Below, piece by piece: positions 10,541 through 20,565 of a stretch of 64,000 bases of DNA (position 1 is its first letter; each line of letters starts with the position of its first letter). The DNA lies in the NCBI GenBank assembly GCA_948144175.1, contig CANXME010002327.1:1178001-1242000 (forward strand), given 5' to 3'. This DNA is from Closterium sp. NIES-65. Lineage: Eukaryota; Streptophyta; Zygnematophyceae; Desmidiales; Closteriaceae. The position numbers were made by a program, and so were the translations under genes. The notes beneath the pieces are model-generated. The model did no database searches. It was not told the DNA's origin and was given only the letters and a program-made list of their open reading frames with translations.

Positions 10541-12228
10541 ACGTCATGGACGTAGCCAGATAGTTAGCGAACACATAAAGAACCTACCATCTTAACGTGC
10601 ATGCATAGATGTCAGGAAACTAAGCGCCTAATAAAACACCTATAATGACAATCGAACTATCAATTCTGCATCCATAGCCTGTCGAAGTGCCTATAGACTG
10701 AGATCCAATCAGAGACGATGATTGATGCAGAGATAACTTCTGGAACAACAATACATTTGCAGCGGAGGGTGGTATACATTTCATGATGAAAGAGGCGCAA
10801 CGAGAGTAGTGTGACGACGACAACTTTGACTGGTGGACAAAATTCTCACTGCCACCCAGCGAAACCCATCATCCGATGCCCTAATAATGGGAGGCGCAAT
10901 AACACATCGAACCCATCTTACAACTACGTGGGATATCCTATAAACAGTCCTTTGTTGTGAAAACTGCCTCGACTCCCAACCAGATGGGAAACGGAACCTG
11001 ATGCCGAAGCTCCTTCCGAATTTGGGGGTAACTCTTGGGTTACAATGAGTTGTGTCAGAATGTTATAATTGTCTAGCCTGCAGTGGGGTATTCTATAGCG
11101 AGTACAACCCAATTAGGGTTTCCTATATGTATGCCAACTGCTGCTAGTGCAACCCCTCTTCTTCATTCCTCATTTCTTCACATGCTATCAAAGCATCTAC
11201 GCTCCTGGCCTGTGGGCCCACCTAACTGCTTCGGCTACTACTCTGTGTGCTGTGTCATAACATTATAGCTTATAGATTTGTGTAGGCTGTAGTGGGGTAG
11301 CCCATAAGGGGTACAACCCAATTAGGGTTAGTACTTGTACCCAACTCTTTCATAGTTCAATCATTCTCTCGTTCTAATCTTCACATGGTATAGATCTGGT
11401 TCCCTCGTGGGAACTGATCCTGGGGCCCACCGATTTTATTTTTCCTGCCTGGAGCGCGCTTGGCCCCTGCCCGAGTCGCGCCCCGTGTCGTTCCCCCTTG
11501 CGGCCTCTAGCGGCCCCTCTTACGGCCCCTAACGGCCCCGTCGCGCCGCCCTTGCGGCCCCGTCGCGCCGCCCTTTAAGCGGCCCCGTCGCCGCCCCTTA
11601 CTGCGGCCCCGTCGCTGCCCTTTAAGTGGCCCCGTCGCCGCCCTTTCAGCGGCCCCGTGGCCGCCCTTCCGCGGCCCCGTCGCCGCCCTTCCACGGCCTT
11701 GCCGCCAGCCCTTGCAGCGGCCCCATCGACGCCCTTCCGCGGCCCCGACGCCGCCCTTCCGCGGCCCCGTAGATGCCCTTCCGCAGCCCCCCAGCGTCAC
11801 CCATCTGCGGCCCCGTCGCCGCCCTCCAGCGGCCCCGTTGCCGCCCTTCCGCGGCCCCGTTGCTGCCCTTTCAGCGGCCCCGTCGCCACCCTTTCAGCGG
11901 CCCCGTCGCCGCCCGCCCTTTCAGCGGCCCCGTCGCCGCCCTTCCGCGGCCCCGTCGCCGCCCTTCAGCGGACCCCGTCGCCGCCCTTCCGCGGCCCCGT
12001 CGCCGCCCTTTAGCGGACCCCGTCGCCGCCCTAGACCCACTCTTACGCCGCTCAAACGGCCGGTTGCAGTCTCCCTGGCAGACCCCTCTGGGGGTCCTGT
12101 CCTTGCTAGCTTCTCCACTGCCTTACCGTGCCCGGCAGCCCCCTCTGGCACCCTGTCAGGTCTCTACCTCCCCTCGTTCTCTACGAACTTGGTGAGTGGA
12201 GCGGACCTACAGGATAGGGGGGTTGACC
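10541..12228. repeat. Right arm of the 1.7 kb inverted repeat
   Basis: Inverted copy of 1-1688, with equal length and only scattered mismatches. The inner 10541-11052 is non-element DNA, 11053-11182 and 11253-11385 are LTRs, and the rest is leader and protease fragment. Sequence continues past 12228 in the same reading, so the true repeat is probably longer than the window shows. Confidence 0.93.
11053..11182 (+). repeat. LTR (mirror of 1047-1176)
   Basis: A 130 bp LTR with TG...CA ends, followed by TGCTATCAAAGC, a degenerate initiator tRNA-Met primer site, and a 70 bp leader remnant (11183-11252). Here it reads TAGTGGGG and CCCAATTAGGG where the other arm has substitutions. Confidence 0.78.
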
Positions 12229-12421
12229 AGTTCAAATCCTGCGAGTCAGCGAGTGACCCACTGCACGTGTGCTCGGACAGGACGACACTTGGCCACGTTC
12301 ACCCGTCGGCCAGGGTCGAGCCTGTACACCCTTACTAGTGAGTCTCCTCCGGCTGCTGAGTCTGCCTAGGTAGCTGCGTCGAGTCAGGTGTTTGCTGCAG
12401 CGTCCAGGTCTGGTCCCGAGT
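11253..12421 (+). mobile_element. Copia family A element F1, 5' part
   Basis: LTR 11253-11385, primer site TGGTATAGATCTGG, GC-rich leader to about 12038, then the protease-region fragment (PVAVSLADPSGGPV, GTLSGLYLPSFSTNLVSGAD) to 12421, with gag missing. The LTR contains nested inverted repeats: GGGTACAA 11309-11316 with TTGTACCC 11335-11342, and AACCC 11315-11319 with GGGTT 11325-11329. At 12421 (after SRSGPES) the sequence switches to the 3' end of minus-strand element C. The missing continuation fits 19768 onward after a gap of about 42 codons. Confidence 0.75.
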
Positions 12422-12590
12422 CCGAGCACAAGCAAGTGGTCACAAGACCAGTTCACATGTAGGTTTATAATAGAGCAAAAGGTACAATGATCACAACCTA
12501 GCAAGAGTAAACATGCAGGTATATATATATAGAGATCACAGTACAAACAGACTCAAGAAGTAAGTAAGTGAGGTCCAGTAGGCACAAGGC

Positions 12591-13538
12591 CTAGTAGAAT
12601 GCAAAAGCGCAGATGGTCACAAGGCTGAAGCGCCTGGTGAACACATCAGCAGTGTTGGCCTCAGAGGCCACGTAACGCAGGCGAAGCTGGCCACGCTGCT
12701 GCAGCTCTCGAGCAAGGAAGTAATGCAGAGCAATGTGCTTCGTTCTGTGCTCCAGTCTATGCTCCTCACACAAGGCAATGGCTGCCTTGTTGTCGACGTA
12801 CAGCACTGGAGGAGAACGAGGCTGCTCCCCAAGGTCAGTCAGCAAGTAGGTGAGCCAGCGCAGCTCCTGGGCCGCCATGGCTGTGGCGTAGATCTCAGCC
12901 TCACAACTGGAGCTGAGAACAGAAGAAGAGCGAGTAGAACGCCAAGAAACTGAGCCCGAGCCAAGACTGAAGGAGTAACCCTGAGACGACCGCTGAGTAG
13001 CCTGGTCGGCTGCCCAAGAAGCGTCTGAGTGCCCAATGAGAACAACTGGGACTCGCCCTCCAAGCACTAGCCCCATGCCCGACGTACTGCACAAGTAGCG
13101 CAACACCCTCTTAGCTGCATCCATGTGCTCCTTCCGGTGACGGCCGGGAGCGACATAGCGTGCAAGAATGCTGAGAGGGTATGCAAGGTCTGGTCGAGTG
13201 CAGGTCATCAGGTACATAAGGCAACCCACAAGCTCTTGATACAGGCCACTCGGCTCTACCGACTCATCCGAAGGCAGAGCTGAGAGCGAGTGACCGGTAG
13301 GCAGAGGAGTGGGCTGAGGCGAGGAGTACGTGAAGCGGAAGCGGTGAAGGACCTGCTGCACCATGTGTGACTGAGTCAAGGTGATGGTGCGACGTGCTCT
13401 GTCCCGGGTGATCCGCAAGCCAAGATAGCTTGTCAGTTCACCCAGGTCTGTGCACGTGTGTCTCTTCTGCAGCTCCGACTTCACGTGGGCGAGTGCCATA
13501 GTGTCAGCAGTAGCAAAGACCAAGTCGTCGACGTACAC
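12591..13538 (-). CDS. Family A RT palm end and RNase H (C)
   Basis: A 315-codon frame beginning at MYVDDLVFATAD, so the catalytic YVDD is intact. It includes GELTSYLGLRITRD and FRFTYSSPQPTPLP, the connection LVGCLMYLMTCTRPDLAYPL, and the RNase H domain with its acidic residues in HSDASWAADQATQRSSQGY, SSSCEAEIYA and LYVDNKAAIAL. It ends ANTADVFTRRFSL. It is the 3' end of a polyprotein and would not be translated alone; the upstream part is in other frames because of lesions at about 13660-13830. Confidence 0.85.
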   Translation of the reverse strand: MYVDDLVFATADTMALAHVKSELQKRHTCTDLGELTSYLGLRITRDRARRTITLTQSHMVQQVLHRFRFTYSSPQPTPLPTGHSLSALPSDESVEPSGLYQELVGCLMYLMTCTRPDLAYPLSILARYVAPGRHRKEHMDAAKRVLRYLCSTSGMGLVLGGRVPVVLIGHSDASWAADQATQRSSQGYSFSLGSGSVSWRSTRSSSVLSSSCEAEIYATAMAAQELRWLTYLLTDLGEQPRSPPVLYVDNKAAIALCEEHRLEHRTKHIALHYFLARELQQRGQLRLRYVASEANTADVFTRRFSLVTICAFAFY

Positions 13539-14931
13539 AAGGACGTAGAACGGCAGCAGTGAGGTGTCGGTGCGTAGAAACAGCGACGGGTCAGCAGTAG
13601 AAGGTGCGAACCCAAGAGCCGCAAGTGTAGTCCTCAGTGTGTCGTGCCACTCACGAGGCGCCTGGCGGAGACCGTAGACTGGCCGTCAGAGGCTCCACTG
13701 GGTACCAGGATGGAACGACCCAGTGAAGCCAGGTGGACGGCGCAGCCAGATCTCCTCGTGCAGGCTGCCCTGCAGGAAAGCAGTGCTGAAGTCAAGCGAG
13801 TGGAGCTCGTAGTCACGCTGAGCAAAGGGGCAGCAGAACCCGAAGAGTGGTCATCTTCGGGGTCGGGGAGAAGGTCTGGAAGAAGTCAACTCCCTCTCGC
13901 TGATTGAAGCCTCGTGCAACGTAACGCGCCTTGAAGACAGGCGGAGAGCCCGGCGGCCGCTTCACCCTGAAAATCCACATCCCACTGACGATGTTCGCCC
14001 CAGGTGGGGGAACCTCGTCGACGTAGGTGCCTGTGGACTTCCAAGAAGCCATCTCTGTGTCCATGGCTGACTGCCACTGAGAGGAGTAGGGACCGGCCAT
14101 CGCCTCTGCGTAAGAGCGTGGGGTCGGGATGTCTGGTGCATCCGGGTCTCCCTCAGGGGCAACAAGCATGGACACGAGATGGGGCAAAGCGGCAGCAAAG
14201 CACTCAAACTCCTCCTGCCTGTCCTCAAGGACGTCAGTGCCAAGAGCACACTCACCCTCGACGGACAGAGGACAGACAGACTCAGACTCAGCAACTAGGC
14301 TAGCAGCGTAGTCTAGACGACAGCGAGCAGCAAAGTCGACAAGCTCAGCAACTAAGGCAGACGCTGCAGCACACTCGCAGGAAGGGTTAGTGACAACAGT
14401 AGCCAGGAGACGCGTGACAGTAGGACTGGCAGCACAAAGAGAGTCTGACCCAGGGTCAGCAAGAGCAGGAAGAGAGGACGCAGGAGGAGACGGCAGTGGG
14501 ATACGCTGTGGAGCAGTGGACGGACGAAGCGCCATCCTGTGAGTGCCTGGGACAGCAGGAGGACGCTGACGCTGGACACGACTACTAGAGAGAGCAGTGC
14601 GGAGAGGCGACTCAGGACGAGGCTCAGGCGACGCAGGACGAGACTCGGGCTCACGACGCTCAGTAAGACCTCCAGTCGGACCAGTGTAAGGAGCAGGACC
14701 AGGGAGAGAGGAGGCAGACGGTAAAGGCGACTGCAGCTGGACAGACGGAGGACACGCTAAAAAGGGAGGAGGACAAGGAGGAGGAAGCTGACCAAGAACC
14801 TGCTGAAGAAGCGGAACAAAGTACGGCCGAGACCGTGCGGCGACAGCAGAGCCAGCAGGGACACCCGCACTAGGGTCCTCAGCACCAGCAGTAGCTCCAA
14901 CTCCCGGGTCCGCAGCACCAGCTGCATTCAA
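13539..14931 (-). pseudogene. Family A hinge and RT N-terminal part (C)
   Basis: Frame 14931-13813 carries the proline-rich hinge (RPYFVPLLQQVLGQ, YTGPTGGLTERREPES), the conserved block GECALGTDVLEDRQEEFEC, then RT motifs MASWKSTGTYVDEVPPPGAN, FKARYVARGFNQ and TPKMTTLRVLL. A single-base change of frame follows at about 13820. The next segment (13539-13812, LDFSTAFLQG and LRRPPGFTG) has one in-frame TGA at about 13688 where relatives read CGA. Together with 12591-13538 this is a complete but twice-broken RT. Confidence 0.8.
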
Positions 14932-17309
14932 ACGCCCGGGTCCGTAGCACCAGCGGCAGCTCCAACGCCTGAGTCCTCAGTACTAGCAGTAGCTCCAACG
15001 CCCGGGTCCGCAGCACCAGCAGCAGCTCCAGCGCCCGGGTCCTCAGCACCAGCGGCAGCTCCAACGCCCGGATCCTCAGCACCAGTGGCAGCTCCAACGC
15101 CCGGGTCCTCAGCACCAGCGGCAGCTACAACGCCCGGGTCCTCAGCTCTATCAGCAGCTCCAACGACCAGGTCCTCAGCACCAGCGGTAGCTCCAACGCC
15201 CGGGTCCTCAGCACCAACAGCAGCGGGGTCCGCAACACGAGGCACGCCACTCCGAAGAGTGCAGCGCCGCTCGTACCACTCACGGATCCGCTCGCGGAGC
15301 TCCCAAACGGGAGAAGAAGCACTAGTACCAGTCCCAGCAGTACGTCCGGCACGAGCAGAACCCCTCCGGAGGGTGCAGTACTCTAAGTACCACGTACGCA
15401 GCTGCTCCGAGGAGAGGACTCCTCCAAGTGAAGGACTCCCACTCGCAGTACCTCCAGACTCAGAGCCCCCAGACTCCGGACTCTGCGGCTCAGCACCACG
15501 AGGCTCCACACCCACAAGCTCAGCACCCCCACGCTCCAGACCCCCAAGCTCCTCACCCCCAGGCTCAGCACCCCTAGGCCCAGCACCCCCAGGCTCAGCA
15601 CCCCCAGGCTCAGCACCCCCAGCAGGGCGAGAGTCGACAGCTACCTCAACAGGCTCAACCGGGTCTACTTGAGACACACCTGAGGGAGCGGCACCCTGAG
15701 GGGGGAGGGGGTCTGCAACAGCAGCACCTGGCGCGAGGAAGAGAGGCGGGGGGGGGAGCGGGGCAGTGCGGTAGGGGAAGAGGCGGTAGTAGGGGACGGA
15801 CTCGTCAAAGGTGACGTCCTGGGAGGGCAAGACTCGGCGTGAGGTGGCGTGGTAAAGTTGCCAACCAGACGCGTCCGGGACAAAGCCGAGGAAGACGCTG
15901 GGGAAAGCACGTGAGGAGAGCTTGTCCGCAGACGTATCGCGAACAAAATCTCGAGACCCCCGAACCCGGAAACGCGACGCATCGCCAACCTCCCCCGTCC
16001 ACAGCAGCGTGGGCGAGGTCTCCGGCAAGGAGACACGGGGCCAGAGGTTGAGCTGATGCGCAGCGTACCAGACCGCAAACGGCCACAGAAAGTGGGGGGC
16101 AGCCGCATGGATCAAGGAGGTACGAGCGACCTCCATGACCAGGCCAATGCGGCGCTCCGCAACCCCATTCTGCTGTGGAGAGGCCGGAAGCGTGAACGAC
16201 TGCTCAATGCCGTGCTCAGCACAGTAGACTGCCAAGAGGTCGGAGGAGAACTCACCACCTCTGTCAGAGTGCAAGCGAAGGACAGGAAAGTCCGAGTGAA
16301 AACGCTCGCTGAGCTGGAGACGGGCTCTGCGGATCCAAGGGATCAAGACATCATGGACCTCACCCTTGGTGCGCAAGGGGAGGACCGAGGTGTAGCGCGA
16401 GTAGTCGTCAACAACTATCAGGAAGTACCTCTCCTGACCCTGACCACGGACGCGGGCTGGGCCCCACACGTCCATGTGGAGTGTCTGCAAGGGAGCAGTC
16501 GTCGGGGGGAACGAGGAGGAGTGAGGAGCGGCGCGCTGCCGTCCCTCGACACAGGGGAGACAGGTAGGAGCAGGCGAGTGTGGGAGGGCAGGAAGGACTC
16601 TGGGCAGGCCGGAGACAAGGTACTGGGAGTGCATGGCACGAAGCCGCTGCACAGACGGGTGGCCAAGGCGGTGGTGCCAGAGGACAGTCTCGTGTGCCAA
16701 AGAGCGACACGAGCAGGGGGCGGACAGCTGACCTGACGCGGACGCAGACGCAGCAACCTGAGGGGACTCAGTGGTCAGTGTGTACAGGTCCGACCCCGGC
16801 TGCCGAGTGAAGGTAGCCAAGTGACGGCCCGTACGAGCACACGTGCAGTGTGTCACGCGCTCGTAGGCAGGGGTGAACTGGTGAACACCCCCGTCCTGAA
16901 GCGCACACCCTGCCACCAAGTTCGTAGAGAACGAGGGGAGGTGGAGACCTGACAGTGTGCCCCACGGGACCGCAGGGCAGGGAAGGACAGTGGACGAGGT
17001 CGCAATGACCGGATCCCTAGAGGGGTCAGCAAGGGAGACAGCAACTGGCCGAGCAAGCGGCTCAAGGGCAGTGCGGTCACGAAAGAAGCAGCGAGAAGCA
17101 CCTGAGTCCAGTGTGAAGGTGTGCAGTGCTGCAGTTGACGCAGTACAAAGGGGGGGAGACACACGAGCACCTAAAGCAGCAGCCTCACCAGCACCTGGGG
17201 TAGCCGACACGCGAGTACCTGAAGCGGTAGACGCACTGGCCCTAATGCCCGGGTCGGGCGGCACACACAAGTACTCAGCACCCTCTCCACTAGTAGACAT
17301 CACATACAT
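14928..17309 (-). CDS. Family A protease-integrase polyprotein segment (C)
   Basis: A 793-codon frame. Residues about 60-90 hold the protease active site FTLDSGASRCFF. The integrase zinc region follows (LWHHRLGHPS ... CLPCVEG), then the core with first Asp in LHMDVWGPA, second Asp in LHSDRGGEF and Glu in QNGVAERRIG, all present. GKARVFG-like C-terminal features follow (FRVRGSRDFVRD, VFLGFVPDASGW). The last about 230 residues are the hinge: 5-residue GGAEP repeats (15450-15620), then repeats of GAEDPGVGAAA (14930-15240). It ends in TGA at 14928-14930, overlapping the next frame. It is the longest uninterrupted coding stretch in the window. Confidence 0.88.
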   Translation of the reverse strand: MYVMSTSGEGAEYLCVPPDPGIRASASTASGTRVSATPGAGEAAALGARVSPPLCTASTAALHTFTLDSGASRCFFRDRTALEPLARPVAVSLADPSRDPVIATSSTVLPCPAVPWGTLSGLHLPSFSTNLVAGCALQDGGVHQFTPAYERVTHCTCARTGRHLATFTRQPGSDLYTLTTESPQVAASASASGQLSAPCSCRSLAHETVLWHHRLGHPSVQRLRAMHSQYLVSGLPRVLPALPHSPAPTCLPCVEGRQRAAPHSSSFPPTTAPLQTLHMDVWGPARVRGQGQERYFLIVVDDYSRYTSVLPLRTKGEVHDVLIPWIRRARLQLSERFHSDFPVLRLHSDRGGEFSSDLLAVYCAEHGIEQSFTLPASPQQNGVAERRIGLVMEVARTSLIHAAAPHFLWPFAVWYAAHQLNLWPRVSLPETSPTLLWTGEVGDASRFRVRGSRDFVRDTSADKLSSRAFPSVFLGFVPDASGWQLYHATSRRVLPSQDVTFDESVPYYRLFPYRTAPLPPPPLFLAPGAAVADPLPPQGAAPSGVSQVDPVEPVEVAVDSRPAGGAEPGGAEPGGAGPRGAEPGGEELGGLERGGAELVGVEPRGAEPQSPESGGSESGGTASGSPSLGGVLSSEQLRTWYLEYCTLRRGSARAGRTAGTGTSASSPVWELRERIREWYERRCTLRSGVPRVADPAAVGAEDPGVGATAGAEDLVVGAADRAEDPGVVAAAGAEDPGVGAATGAEDPGVGAAAGAEDPGAGAAAGAADPGVGATASTEDSGVGAAAGATDPGV

Positions 17310-18605
17310 GGCAGATAGAATAGCATCAAAGTCTAAAGCATAGATATCAATCCCCTTCTTCAGAAGATCAAGCCAACGGGGCAGCTCAGTGGCCTGAGGG
17401 AACTGAACACGCCAAGCGTCGTCGAGCCGAGAGAAGAAGCGCTGTGTGGCGTGCGGTCGTCCACACTGCTGACCAGTGCGGTCACCAGTGCAAATGACGT
17501 ACGTGCAGCTAAGACCACCCCCACCCCCGTGCTGAGAGTACCACTCACGGACCTCCTGGGGCGAAGGAGTGTTCTGCTGGCCCTGGCCACCGCCAGCGCC
17601 TCCACGGCCACCACCACCGCTGCCACCTCCTCGACCACCCCAACCCCTGCCGCCGCCTCGTCCACCACCACCCCAACCGCCGCCTCCACTCCTGCCACCG
17701 CCCCCGCCGCTGCCGCCACCACCCCCACCACTACCACTCGCCCCTCCAGTCGAGCCACCACCCCCACTGCCTCCACCTCCCCCACCGCCGCCTCCCCCGC
17801 CGTCACCGCCACCCCCCTTACCCCCTTTGCCCTTGCCGCTGCGGCGCTCGCTCGAGGCAGACGGAGTGCCGACCTTCTCAGCACCGAGAAGGTCGACAGC
17901 AGCAGCAGAGGCGACAGAGGGAAGAAGGGGGGAAGGAGAACACCCCTCAAAGAACGGGGTACGAAGGTCGCCACAAGAGGCACCTACAGCGACTATGCTA
18001 GTCTCAGCTGCAAGTAGCTCCTTCTCGAGCAGTGCAATAGTGAGCTCAGTGGGTCAACGAGCTAGGAAGTGGTCCCTGACAGCACGCAGTGTGTCACGGA
18101 GGCGGGTGACTAGGTGGTAGAGAGTGAGCCAGAGTGGAGGGGGGTGCGTAGCAAGGAACTCAGCAGGCATGGCGGCACGCAAGCGGGCCTCACTAGTGCG
18201 GAGGTGCGTGATGAGGTTAGCGACTGTGTGAAAGGAGGACAGGTCGGGAAACAGGTAGGGGAGGGAGAGACGGCCTAGCACGGCAGAGGCAGGTGAGGAG
18301 TAGCGAGCAACAACAGCCGTGTACAGTGCCTGTGCAGTCTTGTGCTGCCCAAAGTGCTCGCGTTCGTCTATTGGCAGGGAGTTGCGAATAGCGAAGCGAG
18401 CGTGGGCATTACGAGTCTGCCACTGTGAGCGAGCAGTGCTGTCAGCAGTAGCAGCAGGGGCAGTGACATGGCCTAGGGCGTGATCGTATAGTGAAATGTC
18501 ATCCTTGGCTGTGAGCTGTAGGTAGAGGTGCAGGTCATCGAGCCAAGTGTCAAACTTCACAGGGCGGCCCTCAGCATCGAACACGAGAACCTGTGGGCTA
18601 GCCAT
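17310..18605 (-). pseudogene. Family A gag (C)
   Basis: Starts at ATG 18605 (MASPQVLVFDAEGRPV, conserved in all family A copies). The capsid-like region includes DDLHLYLQ, FGQHKTAQALY, LPYLFPDL and LITHLRTSEARL. In this copy the site HPPPLWLTLYHLVTRL is in frame, with only six C, whereas other copies carry long C runs. A TGA at 18054-18056 interrupts. Beyond it come GKGKGGKGGGG and a glycine-rich tail (17600-17830), then a degenerate zinc-finger-like block CTGDRTGQQCGRPHATQ near 17465-17500 in which the last Cys is Phe. Confidence 0.8.
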
Positions 18606-19633
18606 AGGAACAGTAGAAATAGCAGTAGTAGGAGAAGCAGGTAGGACGAACCAGGTAGGGCCGGGCGGCGCGGCTCGGTACAGGTCTGGGCGCGGCTCGG
18701 CGGGGTGGCGCGGCTCAGCTCAGGGCGCGCGGCTCGGCTCGGGGCGCGCGGCTCGGCTCGGGGCGCGCGGCTCGGGTCACGGCGGGAACGGGCCGCCTGG
18801 GGCCGCCAGGTGGTGGGCACGGGTCGGCGAGGTCGGCGTGGGGCCGGTTGGGGCCTTAGAGGGGCGAGCATGGGGCCGATCGGGGCCTGAGCGGGGCTGG
18901 CGCGGGGCCGACTGGGCCGGAGCGGGGCTGGCGCGGGGCCGACTGGGCCTGAGCGGGGTAAGCGCGGGGCCGACGGGGCCTGAGACGGGGCCGACGGGGC
19001 CAAACGGGACCGTGACGGGGCTAGCAGTGGGGCCGACGGGGCCTCAAACGGGGCCAACGGGGTCTGATACGGGGCTAGCGTGGGCCGACGGGGCCTGAGA
19101 GGGGCTAGCGCGGGGCCGACGGGGCCTGAACGGGGCTAGCGTGGGGCCAATCGGGGCCTGAATAGGGCTAGCTTGGGGCCGACGGGGCCTGAAACGGGGC
19201 CGACGGGGCGTGAAACGGGGCCGACGGGGCCTGAAACGGGGCCGACGGGGCCTGAAATGGGGCTAGCGCGGGCCGACGGGGCCTGAACCAGGGCCGACGG
19301 GGCCTAAGACGGGGCTAGCGCGGGCCGACGGGGCCTGAAACGGGGCCGACGGGGCCTGAAACGGGGCTAGCGCGGGCCGACGGGGCCTGGAAACGGGGCT
19401 AGCGCGGGCCGACAAGGCTAGCGCGGGCTGACGGGGCCTGAGAGGGGGTCGCTAGGTAGAGCGCGCGTGGGGCCAACGGGGCCTGAACGGGGCTAGCGCG
19501 GGGCCATCAGGAGGGGCCTCTAGGGGCGGGACGCGTCGAGGCGCCCTAGGGCCTAGGTAGGTAGGTAGTAGTTAGGTACGCAGTGGTGGGCCCTTAGAAA
19601 ATTTCGGTCCTAGGAAGGACCTGCTCTATACCA
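18606..19633 (-). other. GC-rich minisatellite leader of C
   Basis: 5' untranslated leader. On the plus strand 18840-19520 is a tandem array of 20-40 bp degenerate units around GGGGCCGACGGGGCCTGA and GGGGCTAGCGCG. This unit differs from those in the leaders of K, F2, H and F1. It contains many runs of three or more G, so G-quadruplex formation is possible. The primer site complement CCTGCTCTATACCA is at 19620-19633. Confidence 0.75.
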
Positions 19634-19767
19634 TGTTAGAATCACTGAACAGGAATGAATGAACTAGCAGTGAAAACAGTACAAGTACCTAACCCTAGAA
19701 TTGTGTACCCCCTATAAGCTAACCCACTGTAGCCTAAACTAACACAACATATATATAATGTTTGACA
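19634..19767 (-). repeat. 5' LTR of element C
   Basis: A 134 bp LTR with TG...CA ends, its sense strand starting TGTCAAACATTATATATATG and followed by primer site TGGTATAGAGCAGG. The usual core is modified (GTGGGTTAGCTTATAGGGGG). Its outer flank at 19768 is plus-strand family A integrase sequence. Confidence 0.85.
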
Positions 19768-20565
19768 CTCCCTCCCTTACCTCCAGGGCCTGGCCCTACC
19801 TGCATCCCCTGCGTCGAGGGCCGACAGCGCGCCGCCCCTCACTCCTCCGAGTTTCCTCCGACACAAGCTCCGCTGCAGACTCTCCACATGGACGTGTGGG
19901 GCCCAGCCCGCGTCAGTGGGCAGGGGCGCGAGCGGTATTTCCTACTGGTGGTTGACGACTACTCGCGTTACACCACAGTCTTCCCCTTGTGCGGCAAGGG
20001 TGACGTCACTGAGGTGTTGATCGTCTGGATCCGCGCAGCTCGTCTCCAGCTCAGAGAGAGTTTCGGCTCGGACTTTCCTGTTCTACGTTTGCACTCGGAC
20101 AGAGGCGGGGAGTTTTCCTCTGCCCGTCTGGGAGCTTTCTATCATGCATAGGGTATCCGCCAGACCTTCACGCTTCCGGCCTCTCCACAGCGAAATGGGA
20201 TTGCTGAGCGCCGCATTGGCATGGTCATGGACGTCGCTCGTACGTCCATGATGCATGCGGCTGCCCCCCATTTTCTGTGGCCGTTTGCGGTTCAGTACGC
20301 CGCGCATCAGCTCAACCTTCAGCCCCGGGTCTCCTTGCCAGAGACCTCCCCCGCCTTGCGGTGGACCGGGAAGGTTGGCGATGCGTCTGCGTTTCGGGTC
20401 TGGGGATCTCGGGCGTTTGTCCGCGACTTGTCTGCGGACAAGCTGTCCCCCCGTGCTGTTCCCTGGGTCTTCCTTGGCTTCCCCCCTGACGCGCGTGGGT
20501 GGTAGTTTTACCACCCCACCTCGCGCCGTGTTCTGTCCTCCCAGGACGTCAGCTTTGACGAGTCG
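19768..20565 (+). pseudogene. Family A integrase (F1, continuation)
   Basis: Starts inside the zinc region (PPGPGPTCIPCVEGRQ). First Asp is in LHMDVWGPARVSG, second Asp in LHSDRGGEFSS, and the Glu block in NGIAERRIGM. In-frame TAGs occur at 20149 (AFYHA then stop, where relatives have CGA) and at about 20502 (after GW). It continues F1 from 12421 with about 126 bp missing at the junction, where element C lies. Confidence 0.8.

Larger units (their letters stand above)
12422..19767 (-). mobile_element. Copia family A element C, 3' LTR lost
   Basis: Minus-strand element: 5' LTR 19634-19767, leader 18606-19633, gag 18605 downwards, protease-integrase frame 17309-14928, RT and RNase H 14931-12591, 3' UTR to 12422. 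The 3' LTR is absent; the 3' UTR (AGACCAGTTCACATG, as in other family A 3' ends) abuts F1 directly. It is the best-preserved family A copy in the window but still has at least two stops and two frameshifts. It apparently lies inside F1, whose coding sequence resumes at 19768. Confidence 0.82.

Noticed and set aside
17569..18120. The proline-rich plus-strand frames opposite the gag glycine tails (also 35982-36563).
   Set aside because: Reverse-strand shadows of GGC/GGT glycine codons.
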